Both the position numbers and the translations under genes were made by a program. From UBA8752 sp042095055 (lineage in GTDB: Bacteria > Bacteroidota > Bacteroidia > Flavobacteriales_D > Sanyastnellaceae), in the NCBI GenBank assembly GCA_042095055.1, contig JBELBZ010000002.1, positions 1 through 64,000 of the forward strand: a stretch of DNA of 64,000 bases. The letters are read 5' to 3'. Positions 43,901 through 52,154 of the stretch are shown piece by piece. The notes under the pieces were generated by a model, which had not been told where the DNA came from, ran no database searches, and saw only the letters and a list, made by a program, of their open reading frames with translations. Each line of letters begins with the position of its first letter. Within the stretch, counting starts at the first letter, position 1.

Positions 43901-44298
43901 TCCAAGGCCTGCCCGGCATGACGATGTCTGTGGACATTGGTGGGGAGGAAGTGTTGACCGCGGACCTCGCTCTGATTGATGGTGTGTTCGACTTGGAATT
44001 CGGAGTCCTAACCGATTGTGAGTCTGCAATAGGAGAAGCGCCAGTACCTGCTACAACGGGCCTTTCGGTATTTCCCAACCCCTCGAATGGGGTGGCGTTT
44101 GTCCGATTGGAAGAAGCGGCTTTTTATGGTCAAGCACAGTGGGTTTTGGTGGATGGACTGGGCCGCATTGTGCGCAGTGGAACTTCCGGGACATCGCGGT
44201 GGGAACTGCCCCTTGAAGGACTTTCGCCCGGGGGCTATGTGTTGCATGTAGAAAGTGGCAACCAAGGCCTCGATCAGCGGGTAATGGTCACCCGCTGA
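40939..44298 (+). CDS. Large cysteine-rich PKD/Ig-module T9SS surface protein
   Basis: 1119 residues with a signal peptide ending at SSAAQP. After an N-terminal domain of about 220 residues come seven or more modules of about 75-90 residues. Each ends in a Cys pattern such as CPDSTVLCTAVEVEGC or CPQGEEVCIAVENEGC. Two types alternate: PKD-like modules with AVWSFGDD, VMWSFSD or FWEFGDGM, and more divergent ones starting VLDIVV or VQLELT. Cysteine-pair spacing suggests one or two disulfides per module. The C-terminus is a type A T9SS domain: SVFPNPSNGVAFVRL and SPGGYVLHVESG. The protein is very acidic. Likely an adhesin or filament on the surface; no enzyme domain is seen. Confidence 0.88.
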   Translation: MIMRFKLYFLGLALLGTFSSAAQPLLVDGDVCLDIEVLAIHTEGELEGMTTYRLYATLPGPSDVVTTVFGDADHPTSLQTTTSFYQSEIGGQFPCANNPILFDAFPTLAWDSWLTLGISGPPDAALGQDCPQVVMSSGSPFMTEFENGGGFTIDDMIGSAWFVVPSNTNGLPDEDGRVLLAQLTTDGALSGVLYMQILPGGVGTLAEVVELPLYGACAEITPVQCPEEIFADGEGCNWEFEVGSAQPGDTAVWSFGDDVQAGGHYAGYVFAGDGEYPVSVSYSSNLCPNGVTLVTAVEVDGCSEVDCVLELNVETAQEGEVIMVIPTGYPEGVELIYSLNGEVFQEGGLAITLPVGTGDAPWQVCVQYISEDCPDGVVACTGSEGYESGCPDEIWVGGAGCEYILSICDYTEGESVMWSFSDSTAAEGHFTWHTFPEDGLYEACATYVSPTCPDSTVLCTAVEVEGCGPCVLDIVVVSENAEEGNWVLSTEGAPEGTVVEWFDGTGAFLEQAEELYFQGSGTVCAMYETPECPSGVEACIELELATPNCDVQLELTELALCGEYLVEYNGEPGPEDVLWYLDGELLQTGGSAFDFSVDSAQSALVCAIATGADCPQGEEVCIAVENEGCEPCLTEDDAELMSGLVDASEPCLVFLLVEMMQPNDFYIFWEFGDGMTTSNAHLFTEHQYAESGTYEACATVFSPGCPEGSTWCIEVEVEGCDALCEPVVVTVTPEEGASGLYFWSGSSANWFQDDIFLIPGGSTEPLELGLCLTEGCYLMDFWPGDSSASASALDIVVSDADGPIEWESDPFVDENGWQVVHFGVGEPGCDPAPELCTLDIEAEQQADGSWTLTAVTASSEDVDFQWTFADGSVLNGQTVNYTFVSGAAFETACVSAFFPECGEILAACMDLDGGADEACEAVEVVIEGETFVELLEDLEWAWSLVNENFDWSGSLSLDPSDGDAEGLVLCVPPGCYALSMELSGLPGFQGLPGMTMSVDIGGEEVLTADLALIDGVFDLEFGVLTDCESAIGEAPVPATTGLSVFPNPSNGVAFVRLEEAAFYGQAQWVLVDGLGRIVRSGTSGTSRWELPLEGLSPGGYVLHVESGNQGLDQRVMVTR

Positions 44299-44306
44299 GG
44301 AGGGCT

Positions 44307-44314
44307 TATTTTCG
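44307..44314 (+). promoter_or_regulatory. Candidate -7 element of the DUF2723 gene
   Basis: TATTTTCG, one change from TAnnTTTG, 66 bases before the ATG. GAATTTTCG at 44340-44348 is a weaker second candidate. Confidence 0.35.
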
Positions 44315-44380
44315 CGGAAGTTCCAGAGGTTTCCGTTCCGAATTTTCGGGGCTTTTTCTGACGGAGCCAATCCACGCCGC

Positions 44381-47300
44381 ATGAACTACAAGCGACTCAA
44401 TGATCTCACGGGATGGGCTGTATGGCTTATCGCTTCGATCGTCTACCTGCTCACGATTGAGCCCACAGCCAGTTTTTGGGACTGTGGCGAATTCATCGCC
44501 TCCGCATACAAGCTGGAGGTCGGTCACCCTCCTGGTGCACCGATGTTTATGCTGTTGGCGCGCTTGTTCTCCATGTTCTTTCCCGCTGAGATGGCGGCAA
44601 CTGCGGTCAACGTCATGAGTGCGATGGCGAGCTCATTTACCATCCTCTTCTTGTTTTGGAGTGTGACGCATATGGCGCGCAAGCTTGCTTTGAGCCGGTT
44701 GGCGGAAGGCGTCACCGGGTTGTCTGACGGACAGCGCATCGCGGTTCTCGCCAGCGGTGCGGTGGGGGCTTTGGCTTACACCTTCAGCGACAGCTTCTGG
44801 TTTTCTGCGGTGGAGGGCGAGGTCTATGCCTTGTCTTCGTTGTTCACGGCGCTGGTTTTCTGGGCCATCCTCAAATGGGAGGCGAATTCGGAAGAGCCCG
44901 GTAACCTGCGTTGGATTGTTTTGATCGCTTATTTGATGGGACTTTCCATTGGTGTTCACTTGCTGAATCTCTTGGCGATCCCTGCGATTGTAGCGGTGTA
45001 TTACTTCAAGCGCAACACCTTTAAGTGGCCCACTTTTATCGGAGCTATGGCCTTGTCGCTGGCGCTGTTGTTGTTCGTGCAGTACGGGCTGATTCAGGGC
45101 TTTGTGAAGTTGGCTGCCCGCTTCGAGTTGGCCTTTGTGAACAGCATGGGATTGCCATTCAATACCGGGGTAGCGGTCTACATCGCACTGGTGATTGCCT
45201 TGATTGTGGCCGCCTTGTGGTGGAGCCGTCAGAAGGGCTGGTGGCAGCTCAATGTGGGTGCCCTTTCGGTGGCCATGATTTTGGTGGGATACAGCACTTT
45301 TGCCCTGATTGTGGTGCGCTCTGCAGCGAACCCTCCGATGGACGAGAACAACCCGGAGAACCTCTTTGCGCTGCTCGCATACCTCAACCGGGAGCAGTAC
45401 GGTGATCGCCCACTGGGAACGGGTCAATACTGGAACTCCCCCAACGACATGGAGGACCCCTACAGCGACGGTTCCCCCTCTTATTTCCCGAGTTACAGCG
45501 TCTACAAGTCCCGTGGGGCTGTGGATTCCCGCGTGGCCACCTTCAAGGACCGCTTTGCGGCCGACAAGTACATGAACTCCAATGAAGGGAAGTTCTCGGT
45601 AAAGCAGGAGTACGTGGACAGCGGCGAAAAGCGCAACGGCGTTCCGCGCTATGACGATCGGTTCACGATGCTCTTTCCCCGGATGTATTCGAGCCAGGCG
45701 AACCACATCAAGGAGTACAAGCGCTGGTCCAACTACAAAGGTTGGAATGAGGACGTCGGGTTTGTCAGCCCCATTGACCAGAAGGAACGGGATGCAGCGT
45801 CTTTCGAGCAGCACATTGCGGGCCGCATATTGGGGGGCAATTTGGAGAAGGCCGAGTTGGGTCGTGTGCTCAACAACCTCTACCGGTCATTTGGCCAGCG
45901 CTTCGGTGCCAAATTTGAGGTGCGCAGTGGCACAGAGATCATCGTAGGCCGCGGAAGCGACGCCCGTTTGGCGGATTTGGGCAATGCCGACGTCCGGCGA
46001 ACCCTCGCTCAAATGATGATGGATGACCTGTCTCAAGGTCTGGACCATGGCCGCACTTATGCGCAAACCTTACAGCGCAGTTTGAATGGCATCGAACAGC
46101 AAGTTCGGGCCGCCACCAACAGGGCCAACCAGACCCGGTCTTCAGAGGACATTCGCGAAGTACAGAGGTTGCAGGGACAGGCTGACCGGTACCATGAATT
46201 GCTGATGCCATCACAGGGGGAAAACTTGACCTTCTTTACCCGCTATCAGATAGGGTGGATGTACCTGCGGTATTTCATGTGGAACTACTCCGGACGCCAG
46301 AATGACGTTCAGGGCCATGGCGACTTTATCGATGGAAATTGGTTGACAGGAGTGGACTTCTTGGACGCTGAGCGTTTGGGCAGCCGCGACAAAGTGCCGC
46401 CTCACCGCACCTCGGACAAGGCCCACAACAACTATTACCTGTTGCCCTTTTTGCTGGGCTTGATTGGCGCCATATTCCAAGCCTTCCGGAGCTGGCGGGA
46501 TTTCTCGGTGACCGGCTTGCTGTTTGTCTTGACGGGCTTGGCCATTGTGGTGTATTTGAACCAGTATCCATTGCAACCACGTGAACGGGACTACGCTTAT
46601 GTGGGCTCATTCTATGCCTTTACAATTTGGATTGGCCTGGGTGTTTACGCGCTCTTTGACATGGCGTCACACCTCAAGGGCAAGTCGTTGGGCATTGCCA
46701 TGGGGGCACCTGTGGCGCTTGGTGCCGTCCTCTTCATTCTCGAATCTGCTGGTGGTGGTGGTCATGCATTGAGTTACACGGTGTTGTACCTCGGAGTGCT
46801 GGCCGCAGGCCTGATGGGCTTGGCCTTTGCTTTGGGAAGGTCGGGCAATGAAAAACTCAGTGCGATGGTGCTGTCGGCATTGCTGCTTTTGGTGCCCATT
46901 CAGATGGGGGCAGAAGGTTGGAACGACCACAGCCGCGCCGGCCGCAGCACGGGTGTGGACATGGCCAAAAACTACTTGGACAGCCTCGCTCCCAATGCCA
47001 TCATCTTTACCAATGGAGACAACGATACTTTCCCGTTGTGGTATGTGCAGGAGGTGGAGGGTTACCGCACCGATGTGCGGATCGTCAATCTGAGTTTGCT
47101 CAATACCGATTGGTATGTGGAGCAGATGAAGCGCCGCGCCTATGACAGTGCGCCGGTGCCCATTCGCATGGGAGAAGAAAAGTACCGCCAGGGCACCCGT
47201 GACATTGTGTTGTTGGACCCGCCTTCGGACACGAGCAACCCCTATGTGGACATCCAGACAGCCATGCGCCAGGCATTGGACGATGCGGACATGGTGGATT

Positions 47301-48250
47301 ACGGCGGTGGCCGAAAGTATGCCCACTTTCCATCCAACAGTTTCAGTGTTCCAGTCAACAAGGAAGCGGTCATGGCCTCTGGGCTGGTCCTTCCAGAAGA
47401 ACGGAACCGCGTGGTGGATGCCTTGGAGTGGACCGTGACCGATGGCAATGGAACGCCCAAGCAGTATGTCCTCAAAAACCAGTTCATGGTCATGGAGATC
47501 CTGAGCAACAACAACTGGGAGCGTCCGGTATACTTCGCGGTGACCATAGGGCCTGACAGCTATGTTGGACTTCAGGACTACTTCCGTTTGGAAGGCTTGG
47601 CTTGGCGTTTGGTTCCTGTCAAATACGGATCGCGTGGAGGACAGCCTGTGGGCATCGCTCAAGACGTCATGTACACCAATGTCATGGAAGACTTCCAGTG
47701 GGGCGGCATGGATGCAGAAGGCGAGATTTACATGGATGAAAACAACCGCAGGATGGCCACGAACATCCGCCTGCAGTTGACCAACCTCGCGGAGTCCTTT
47801 GTCCAGTCGGGCAAGAGTGCGCGCGGTTTGGAAGTGCTCGAGCGGCTGGTGGCTGCGACGCCAGAGCGCAACGTGCCTTATGATCGGATCATGTTGCCAT
47901 CGGTGGAGTTGTTGGCTGAAATGAGCCAAGACAACAGTTTGACTGAAGCCCAGCGGGCGATGGCGGGCACATTGGTGAAGCAAGTGGGATCCGCGCTTTT
48001 TGAGACGTTGTCGGGGGATGTCAATTACTTCCTCTCGCTGGATGACGCTTACTACCTGGCGGCGAACAATGAGATTCAAATGGCCATGGCGGTGAGCCAA
48101 CGGGTATCGGGTGCCCTTTCGGATGCTTTGCCGGATGACCCTGATGTGCAGGCCATCACCGCTGCCATGGGTCAACTGCAGTCTGACAGGTCGGCGCGTC
48201 AAAAGGGGCCGCTTTCTGACCCCGCCGTGTTTGACCCTGACGCGCGCTGA
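44381..48250 (+). CDS. DUF2723 membrane protein (putative glycosyltransferase-like)
   Basis: 1289 residues, long for the family. The N-terminal half has about ten helices beginning LTGWAVWLIASIVYLLTIEPT, then the family motif ASFWDCGEFIASAYKLEVGHPPGAPMF with the invariant Asp and GHPPG, FSDSFWFSAVEGEVYALSSLF, and SIGVHLLNLLAIP. After about residue 310 comes a soluble insert (PMDENNPENLFALLAYLNREQYG) with coiled-coil sequence (QLQRLQGQAD-type), then further helices and a periplasmic C-terminal domain containing NGDNDTFPLWYVQEVEGYRTDVR. DUF2723 proteins are distantly related to protein O-mannosyltransferases; substrate unknown. The stop shares one base with the purN start. Confidence 0.88.
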   Translation: MNYKRLNDLTGWAVWLIASIVYLLTIEPTASFWDCGEFIASAYKLEVGHPPGAPMFMLLARLFSMFFPAEMAATAVNVMSAMASSFTILFLFWSVTHMARKLALSRLAEGVTGLSDGQRIAVLASGAVGALAYTFSDSFWFSAVEGEVYALSSLFTALVFWAILKWEANSEEPGNLRWIVLIAYLMGLSIGVHLLNLLAIPAIVAVYYFKRNTFKWPTFIGAMALSLALLLFVQYGLIQGFVKLAARFELAFVNSMGLPFNTGVAVYIALVIALIVAALWWSRQKGWWQLNVGALSVAMILVGYSTFALIVVRSAANPPMDENNPENLFALLAYLNREQYGDRPLGTGQYWNSPNDMEDPYSDGSPSYFPSYSVYKSRGAVDSRVATFKDRFAADKYMNSNEGKFSVKQEYVDSGEKRNGVPRYDDRFTMLFPRMYSSQANHIKEYKRWSNYKGWNEDVGFVSPIDQKERDAASFEQHIAGRILGGNLEKAELGRVLNNLYRSFGQRFGAKFEVRSGTEIIVGRGSDARLADLGNADVRRTLAQMMMDDLSQGLDHGRTYAQTLQRSLNGIEQQVRAATNRANQTRSSEDIREVQRLQGQADRYHELLMPSQGENLTFFTRYQIGWMYLRYFMWNYSGRQNDVQGHGDFIDGNWLTGVDFLDAERLGSRDKVPPHRTSDKAHNNYYLLPFLLGLIGAIFQAFRSWRDFSVTGLLFVLTGLAIVVYLNQYPLQPRERDYAYVGSFYAFTIWIGLGVYALFDMASHLKGKSLGIAMGAPVALGAVLFILESAGGGGHALSYTVLYLGVLAAGLMGLAFALGRSGNEKLSAMVLSALLLLVPIQMGAEGWNDHSRAGRSTGVDMAKNYLDSLAPNAIIFTNGDNDTFPLWYVQEVEGYRTDVRIVNLSLLNTDWYVEQMKRRAYDSAPVPIRMGEEKYRQGTRDIVLLDPPSDTSNPYVDIQTAMRQALDDADMVDYGGGRKYAHFPSNSFSVPVNKEAVMASGLVLPEERNRVVDALEWTVTDGNGTPKQYVLKNQFMVMEILSNNNWERPVYFAVTIGPDSYVGLQDYFRLEGLAWRLVPVKYGSRGGQPVGIAQDVMYTNVMEDFQWGGMDAEGEIYMDENNRRMATNIRLQLTNLAESFVQSGKSARGLEVLERLVAATPERNVPYDRIMLPSVELLAEMSQDNSLTEAQRAMAGTLVKQVGSALFETLSGDVNYFLSLDDAYYLAANNEIQMAMAVSQRVSGALSDALPDDPDVQAITAAMGQLQSDRSARQKGPLSDPAVFDPDAR

Positions 48251-48894
48251 TGGGCACAAGCACAATGAAGGTGGCCATTTTGGCCAGCGGGGAGGGGACG
48301 AATGCAGAGCGGCTGATTGAGGCTGCCGAGAATCGCACTGACATTGAGATTGCAGTGGTGGCGAGCAACAGGCGTGCCGCCGGTGCACTGCGCCGGTCAG
48401 AGCGCTTGGGCGTCCCAACGTGGGCTTTTTCTAAGGCCCAACTCCATGATGGAAGTGTGGCCCAGGAACTTGTGGGAAGAGGGGTGCAATTTGTGGTGCT
48501 GATGGGGTTCTTGCTCAAAGTGCCCCAATCGCTGGTCGGGGTGTTTTCAGGGCGCATGTTGAACCTGCACCCATCGCTGTTGCCGGCTTTTGGAGGAAAG
48601 GGGATGTACGGCGACCATGTGCACCGAGCGGTATATGAAGCCATGCAAGGAGGGACGGTGACCGCAACGGGCATGACCCTGCATTGGGTGGATGTTGGCT
48701 ACGATACGGGAGCGGTCTTCTTTCAAGCGCGCGTCGAACTTGATGCAGCAGCGGATACACCGCTCACGATTTCTGCGAAGGTGCGGAAGCTGGAAGCAGA
48801 GCATTGTGCGCAGGAGGCCTTGCGCGCGGTGTCGGAATCCCTATCCTTGTCTGGAACCATTGACCCTGAAACAAACCGTGAACATGGCCTTTGA
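48250..48894 (+). CDS. purN: Phosphoribosylglycinamide formyltransferase
   Basis: 214 residues. Transfers a formyl group from 10-formyl-THF to GAR in purine synthesis, in the cytoplasm. Landmarks are KVAILASGEGTNAERLIEA, the catalytic Asn and His in MLNLHPSLLPAFGGKGMYG, and the Asp in LHWVDVGYDTGAVFFQ. ATG at 48265 (MKVAILASG) would also be a natural start. The 48250 start overlaps the DUF2723 stop as TGATG. The 3' end overlaps the marC start by 11 bases. Confidence 0.93.
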   Translation: MGTSTMKVAILASGEGTNAERLIEAAENRTDIEIAVVASNRRAAGALRRSERLGVPTWAFSKAQLHDGSVAQELVGRGVQFVVLMGFLLKVPQSLVGVFSGRMLNLHPSLLPAFGGKGMYGDHVHRAVYEAMQGGTVTATGMTLHWVDVGYDTGAVFFQARVELDAAADTPLTISAKVRKLEAEHCAQEALRAVSESLSLSGTIDPETNREHGL

Positions 48895-49474
48895 TTGGAC
48901 AGAACTGTTGAAGTCGGGAATGGTGATGTTCGCGGTCATCGACATTGTGGGGTCCATCCCCTTTTTGCTGGACATCAAGAAAAAGGCCGGTGACATTCAC
49001 GCCGAACGGGCCAGCTTGGTCGCGCTCGGCATCATGCTGGCTTTCCTTTTTTTGGGCGAAGGGGTGATCAACTTCTTGGGCATTGATGTCAATTCCTTTG
49101 CGGTGGCGGGCTCCATCGTCATGTTTTTTATGGCGCTTGAAATGATCTTGGGCATCACCTTGTTCAAGCAATCGCCGCAGTCCATGAAAACGGCGACCAT
49201 CGTCCCGGTGGCCTTTCCCCTGATTGCGGGGGCGGGCAGCATGACCTCCATCATTTCGTTGCGGGCCGAGTATGCTGCCGTCAACATCGCACTGGCCATT
49301 CTGGTGAACATGGCCTTGGTGTATTTCGTGTTGCGCTTGACGGGCCGCATCGAGCGGATGCTGGGCGAAGGGGGCATTGCCGTCCTCCAAAAGGTCTTCG
49401 GCATTATCCTGTTGGCGATCGCCGTCAAGCTGTTCTCTGCCAACGCGGCCATGCTGTTTCAATCCCATGGCTGA
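48884..49474 (+). CDS. MarC-family integral membrane protein
   Basis: 196 residues with six hydrophobic helices. MarC/UPF0056 landmarks: FAVIDIVGSIPFLLDI, VNSFAVAGSIVMFFMALEMILGI, and the conserved VPVAFPLIAGAGSMTSII loop. The family function is unknown despite its historical link to antibiotic resistance. The frame continues upstream inside purN, but ATG 48884 gives the standard N-terminus. It overlaps purN by 11 bases and rnhA by 8 bases, so three genes are read as a chain. Confidence 0.9.
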   Translation: MAFDWTELLKSGMVMFAVIDIVGSIPFLLDIKKKAGDIHAERASLVALGIMLAFLFLGEGVINFLGIDVNSFAVAGSIVMFFMALEMILGITLFKQSPQSMKTATIVPVAFPLIAGAGSMTSIISLRAEYAAVNIALAILVNMALVYFVLRLTGRIERMLGEGGIAVLQKVFGIILLAIAVKLFSANAAMLFQSHG

Positions 49475-49931
49475 CCCCGTGGTCGTCCATACCGATGGCG
49501 GGGCTTCGGGCAACCCAGGTCCCGGCGGCTATGGCGCCATTTTGGAATGGGGCGGACACCGGAAGGAGTTCACGGCTGGTTACCGGCTGACCACCAACAA
49601 CCGGATGGAGTTGCTCGCAGTGATTGTGGCTTTGGAAGCCCTGAATCGCGAAGGGGTGGACGTGTGGGTTGTCAGTGACAGCAAGTACGTGATTGACTCG
49701 GTGGTGAAAGGCTGGGTATTCAATTGGGAGAAGAAGGGATTCAAGGGCAAGAAGAACCCGGATTTGTGGAAGCGCTTTCTGCGGGTATACCGCAAACACA
49801 AGGTGCGTTTTGATTGGGTCAAAGGCCATGCGGGCAATCCCATGAACGAGCGCGCCGACCAATTGGCGGTATCGGCTTACAAGAAGAAGGGCCTGTTGAT
49901 TGACGCTGGCTACGAGGCCTCGGTGGCCTGA
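49467..49931 (+). CDS. rnhA: Ribonuclease HI
   Basis: 154 residues. Cleaves RNA in RNA-DNA hybrids. The four catalytic carboxylates and the histidine are present: DGGASGNPGPGGYG (Asp), NNRMELLAV (Glu), VVSDSKYVIDSV (Asp), and VKGHAGNPMNERADQLA (His, Asp). The basic helix WEKKGFKGKKNPDLWKRF is the handle region of E. coli-type enzymes. ATG 49467 overlaps the marC stop by 8 bases. The 3' end overlaps the convergent rluA-like gene by 22 bases. Confidence 0.95.
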   Translation: MADPVVVHTDGGASGNPGPGGYGAILEWGGHRKEFTAGYRLTTNNRMELLAVIVALEALNREGVDVWVVSDSKYVIDSVVKGWVFNWEKKGFKGKKNPDLWKRFLRVYRKHKVRFDWVKGHAGNPMNERADQLAVSAYKKKGLLIDAGYEASVA

Positions 49932-50899
49932 TCCTGTGTGAGTATTTCCTTGACCCAAGCGATGCGCTTGAACTTTTTGGGTGCGCCCGCTGAGACCTGA
50001 GACGATGGGCCGTGCGCTCCACTGGGAATGGCCAGTTTGATGGCACTCAAGAACAGCCCTTGTCCGGTGTACCGCGGAGCAGGCTCTCCCCCCTCATCCA
50101 AGAGTGGGTAGCGGTCTTCACCGACGATGGGGTGTCCCAACTGCATGCAATGCTGGCGGATTTGGTGGGTGCGACCCGTGGTGGGCTTCACCTCGAGCAG
50201 CGTGGCAGTTCCGTGAACAGGGAGGGGTCCTGAGGCGAGCGCTCGCCAGGCAGTGTGGGCGGGTTTGCCGCCCAATGGATGCCGGGACTCGCCCTGACCG
50301 GTGAGGGTTCCCGCCACCAATGCGAGGTATGTTTTCTTGACGCTGTGCTCCGCAAACGCAACACTGATGCTGTGCGCGTCTTTTAAAGTCAGGGCGACGC
50401 ATACCCAACCGGCGGTCGCCCGATCGAGGCGGTGCACGGGATGTGGCCAGCGCATGGCATCGGGCCGGCTGGCCTGCAGGGTGGCCTTTTGGTCGGGTGT
50501 TCCCGCATGGGCCCAGTGGGCGAGCAAGTTTGCAAGATGAAAGCGGCCATGACCAGAGGTGGCCATACCGGCGGGTTTCCAGACAAACAGGTGGTCGGCT
50601 TTTGGCGGTCTGTGCCATTGCAAGGAGGCCGGAGCACCAGCACTGGGCGGTGGGGGCGTTGTGCCATCAGCCAGGCAGGAGATTTCATCTCCTGTTTTGA
50701 CCTTTCGCGCAGTTGTAGATGGGGCGCCATTGAGCGCAATCCGCCCCCTTTCGATGGCTTTTTTGCAGGATTTGCGGCTGGGCAGGAGGGAGGGGAACAA
50801 GCCGGGCAAGGCATCCTGAAGGCGCATGCCGTGCCTTTCAGACCCGATTTTAGCGGTTACGGTGGCAAATTGAGGGTGTTTTGGCTGTTCCAGGTCCAT
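49910..50899 (-). CDS. RluA-family pseudouridine synthase
   Basis: 329 residues. The catalytic domain has the family motif HPVHRLDRATAGWV with the catalytic Asp, followed by KKTYLALVAGTL and the LEVKPTTGRTHQIRQH motif typical of RluA-type synthases, and GHPIVGEDRYP. An N-terminal S4-like segment precedes it (SLLPSRKSCKKAIERGRIALNG). It modifies uridines in rRNA or tRNA; the exact position cannot be told. It diverges from the acyl-CoA dehydrogenase gene and overlaps rnhA at the 3' end. Confidence 0.9.
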   Translation of the reverse strand: MDLEQPKHPQFATVTAKIGSERHGMRLQDALPGLFPSLLPSRKSCKKAIERGRIALNGAPSTTARKVKTGDEISCLADGTTPPPPSAGAPASLQWHRPPKADHLFVWKPAGMATSGHGRFHLANLLAHWAHAGTPDQKATLQASRPDAMRWPHPVHRLDRATAGWVCVALTLKDAHSISVAFAEHSVKKTYLALVAGTLTGQGESRHPLGGKPAHTAWRALASGPLPVHGTATLLEVKPTTGRTHQIRQHCMQLGHPIVGEDRYPLLDEGGEPAPRYTGQGLFLSAIKLAIPSGAHGPSSQVSAGAPKKFKRIAWVKEILTQDQATEAS

Positions 50900-50929
50900 G
50901 GTTGTTCAAGTGTACGCACGCGGTCGTTG

Positions 50930-50937
50930 TATTTTTG
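50930..50937 (+). promoter_or_regulatory. Candidate -7 element of the acyl-CoA dehydrogenase gene
   Basis: TATTTTTG, a perfect TAnnTTTG match, ends 4 bases before the ATG at 50942 and 10 before the alternative ATG at 50948. Confidence 0.45.
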
Positions 50938-50941
50938 TGGT

Positions 50942-52141
50942 ATGAACATGGGATCTGTTAAGACCGACCTCTATCAGGGGCATGATTACTATATGATGGA
51001 CGACCTCCTCACAGAGGAGCATAAACTCATCCGCGATGCGGCCCGCGCTTGGGTCAAGCAGGAGGTGAGCCCCATCATCGAAGACGCCGCCGAAACTCAA
51101 GTGTTTCCCAAGCATCTGCTTCCAGGTTTGGGGGAGATTGGCGCTTTTGGACCTTACATCCCCGAGCAATACGGCGGAGCAGGGCTGGATCAGATTTCCT
51201 ACGGGCTGATCATGCAGGAGCTGGAGCGTTGTGACAGCGGGTTGCGCAGCACGGCTTCGGTGCAGAGTTCATTGGTGATGTACCCCATTTGGAAGTACGG
51301 AAGCGAGGAGCAGCGGATGAAGTATTTGCCCAAGCTCGGCACGGGAGAGATGATGGGTTGCTTTGGATTGACAGAACCTGACCACGGGTCAAACCCCGGA
51401 GGCATGATCACCAACTTCAAGGATGCTGGAGATGGAGAGAATGTGATTTTGAACGGGGCCAAGCTGTGGATTTCAAATGCGCCGTTCGCCGACATCGCTG
51501 TGGTGTGGGCCAAGGATGAAACGGGCCGGATTCACGGCATCGTGGTTGAACGCGGCATGGAAGGATTTTCTACGCCAAAAATGACGGGCAAGTGGAGTTT
51601 GCGGGCCTCCGATACCGGTGAGCTCATCTTTGAAGACGTGAAGGTGCCCAAGGCCAACATTTTGCCTGGACGCTCTGGTCTCGGTGCGCCATTGAGCTGC
51701 TTGGACAGCGCGCGGTATGGCATTGCTTGGGGCGCGATTGGTGCTGCGTTGGATTGCTACGATACGGCGTTGCGTTATGCCAAGCAGCGGGAGCAGTTTG
51801 GCCGGCCCATTGCCGGCTTCCAATTGCAGCAGAAGAAGCTCGCCGAGATGATCACAGAGATCACGAAGGCTCAGTTGTTGACCCTTCGCCTGGGCCAGTT
51901 GCGCAATGAGGGAAAGGCCACGAGTGGCCAGATTTCCATGGCCAAACGGAACAATGTCGAAATCGCCATCAACGTCGCCCGCGAAGCGCGCCAGATACTC
52001 GGCGGTATGGGCATTACCGGAGAGTACCCCATCATGCGCCACATGATGAACTTGGAATCTGTGATCACCTACGAGGGAACGCACGACATCCACCTTCTGA
52101 TCACCGGATTGGACATCACCGGCGAGAACGCATTTAAGTAA
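50942..52141 (+). CDS. Acyl-CoA dehydrogenase, glutaryl-CoA dehydrogenase type
   Basis: 399 residues. A flavin-dependent acyl-CoA dehydrogenase. The subclass is suggested by GLTEPDHGSNPGGM, SARYGIAWGAIGAALDCYDTALRYAKQREQFG and the C-terminal catalytic Glu in ITYEGTHDIHLLITG, which together follow the glutaryl-CoA dehydrogenase pattern (a lysine and tryptophan degradation enzyme that also decarboxylates). That placement is by pattern, not proven. The start at 50942 follows a -7 element; ATG 50948 is an alternative. No ETF genes are in the window. Confidence 0.85.
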   Translation: MNMGSVKTDLYQGHDYYMMDDLLTEEHKLIRDAARAWVKQEVSPIIEDAAETQVFPKHLLPGLGEIGAFGPYIPEQYGGAGLDQISYGLIMQELERCDSGLRSTASVQSSLVMYPIWKYGSEEQRMKYLPKLGTGEMMGCFGLTEPDHGSNPGGMITNFKDAGDGENVILNGAKLWISNAPFADIAVVWAKDETGRIHGIVVERGMEGFSTPKMTGKWSLRASDTGELIFEDVKVPKANILPGRSGLGAPLSCLDSARYGIAWGAIGAALDCYDTALRYAKQREQFGRPIAGFQLQQKKLAEMITEITKAQLLTLRLGQLRNEGKATSGQISMAKRNNVEIAINVAREARQILGGMGITGEYPIMRHMMNLESVITYEGTHDIHLLITGLDITGENAFK

Positions 52142-52154
52142 GGCGCGGCCGGAG

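Noticed and set aside
46667..48418. 583-codon antisense frame inside the DUF2723 and purN genes
   Set aside because: Overlaps real genes throughout; the translation is His/Arg/Pro-rich without motifs, typical of antisense of G+C-rich coding DNA.
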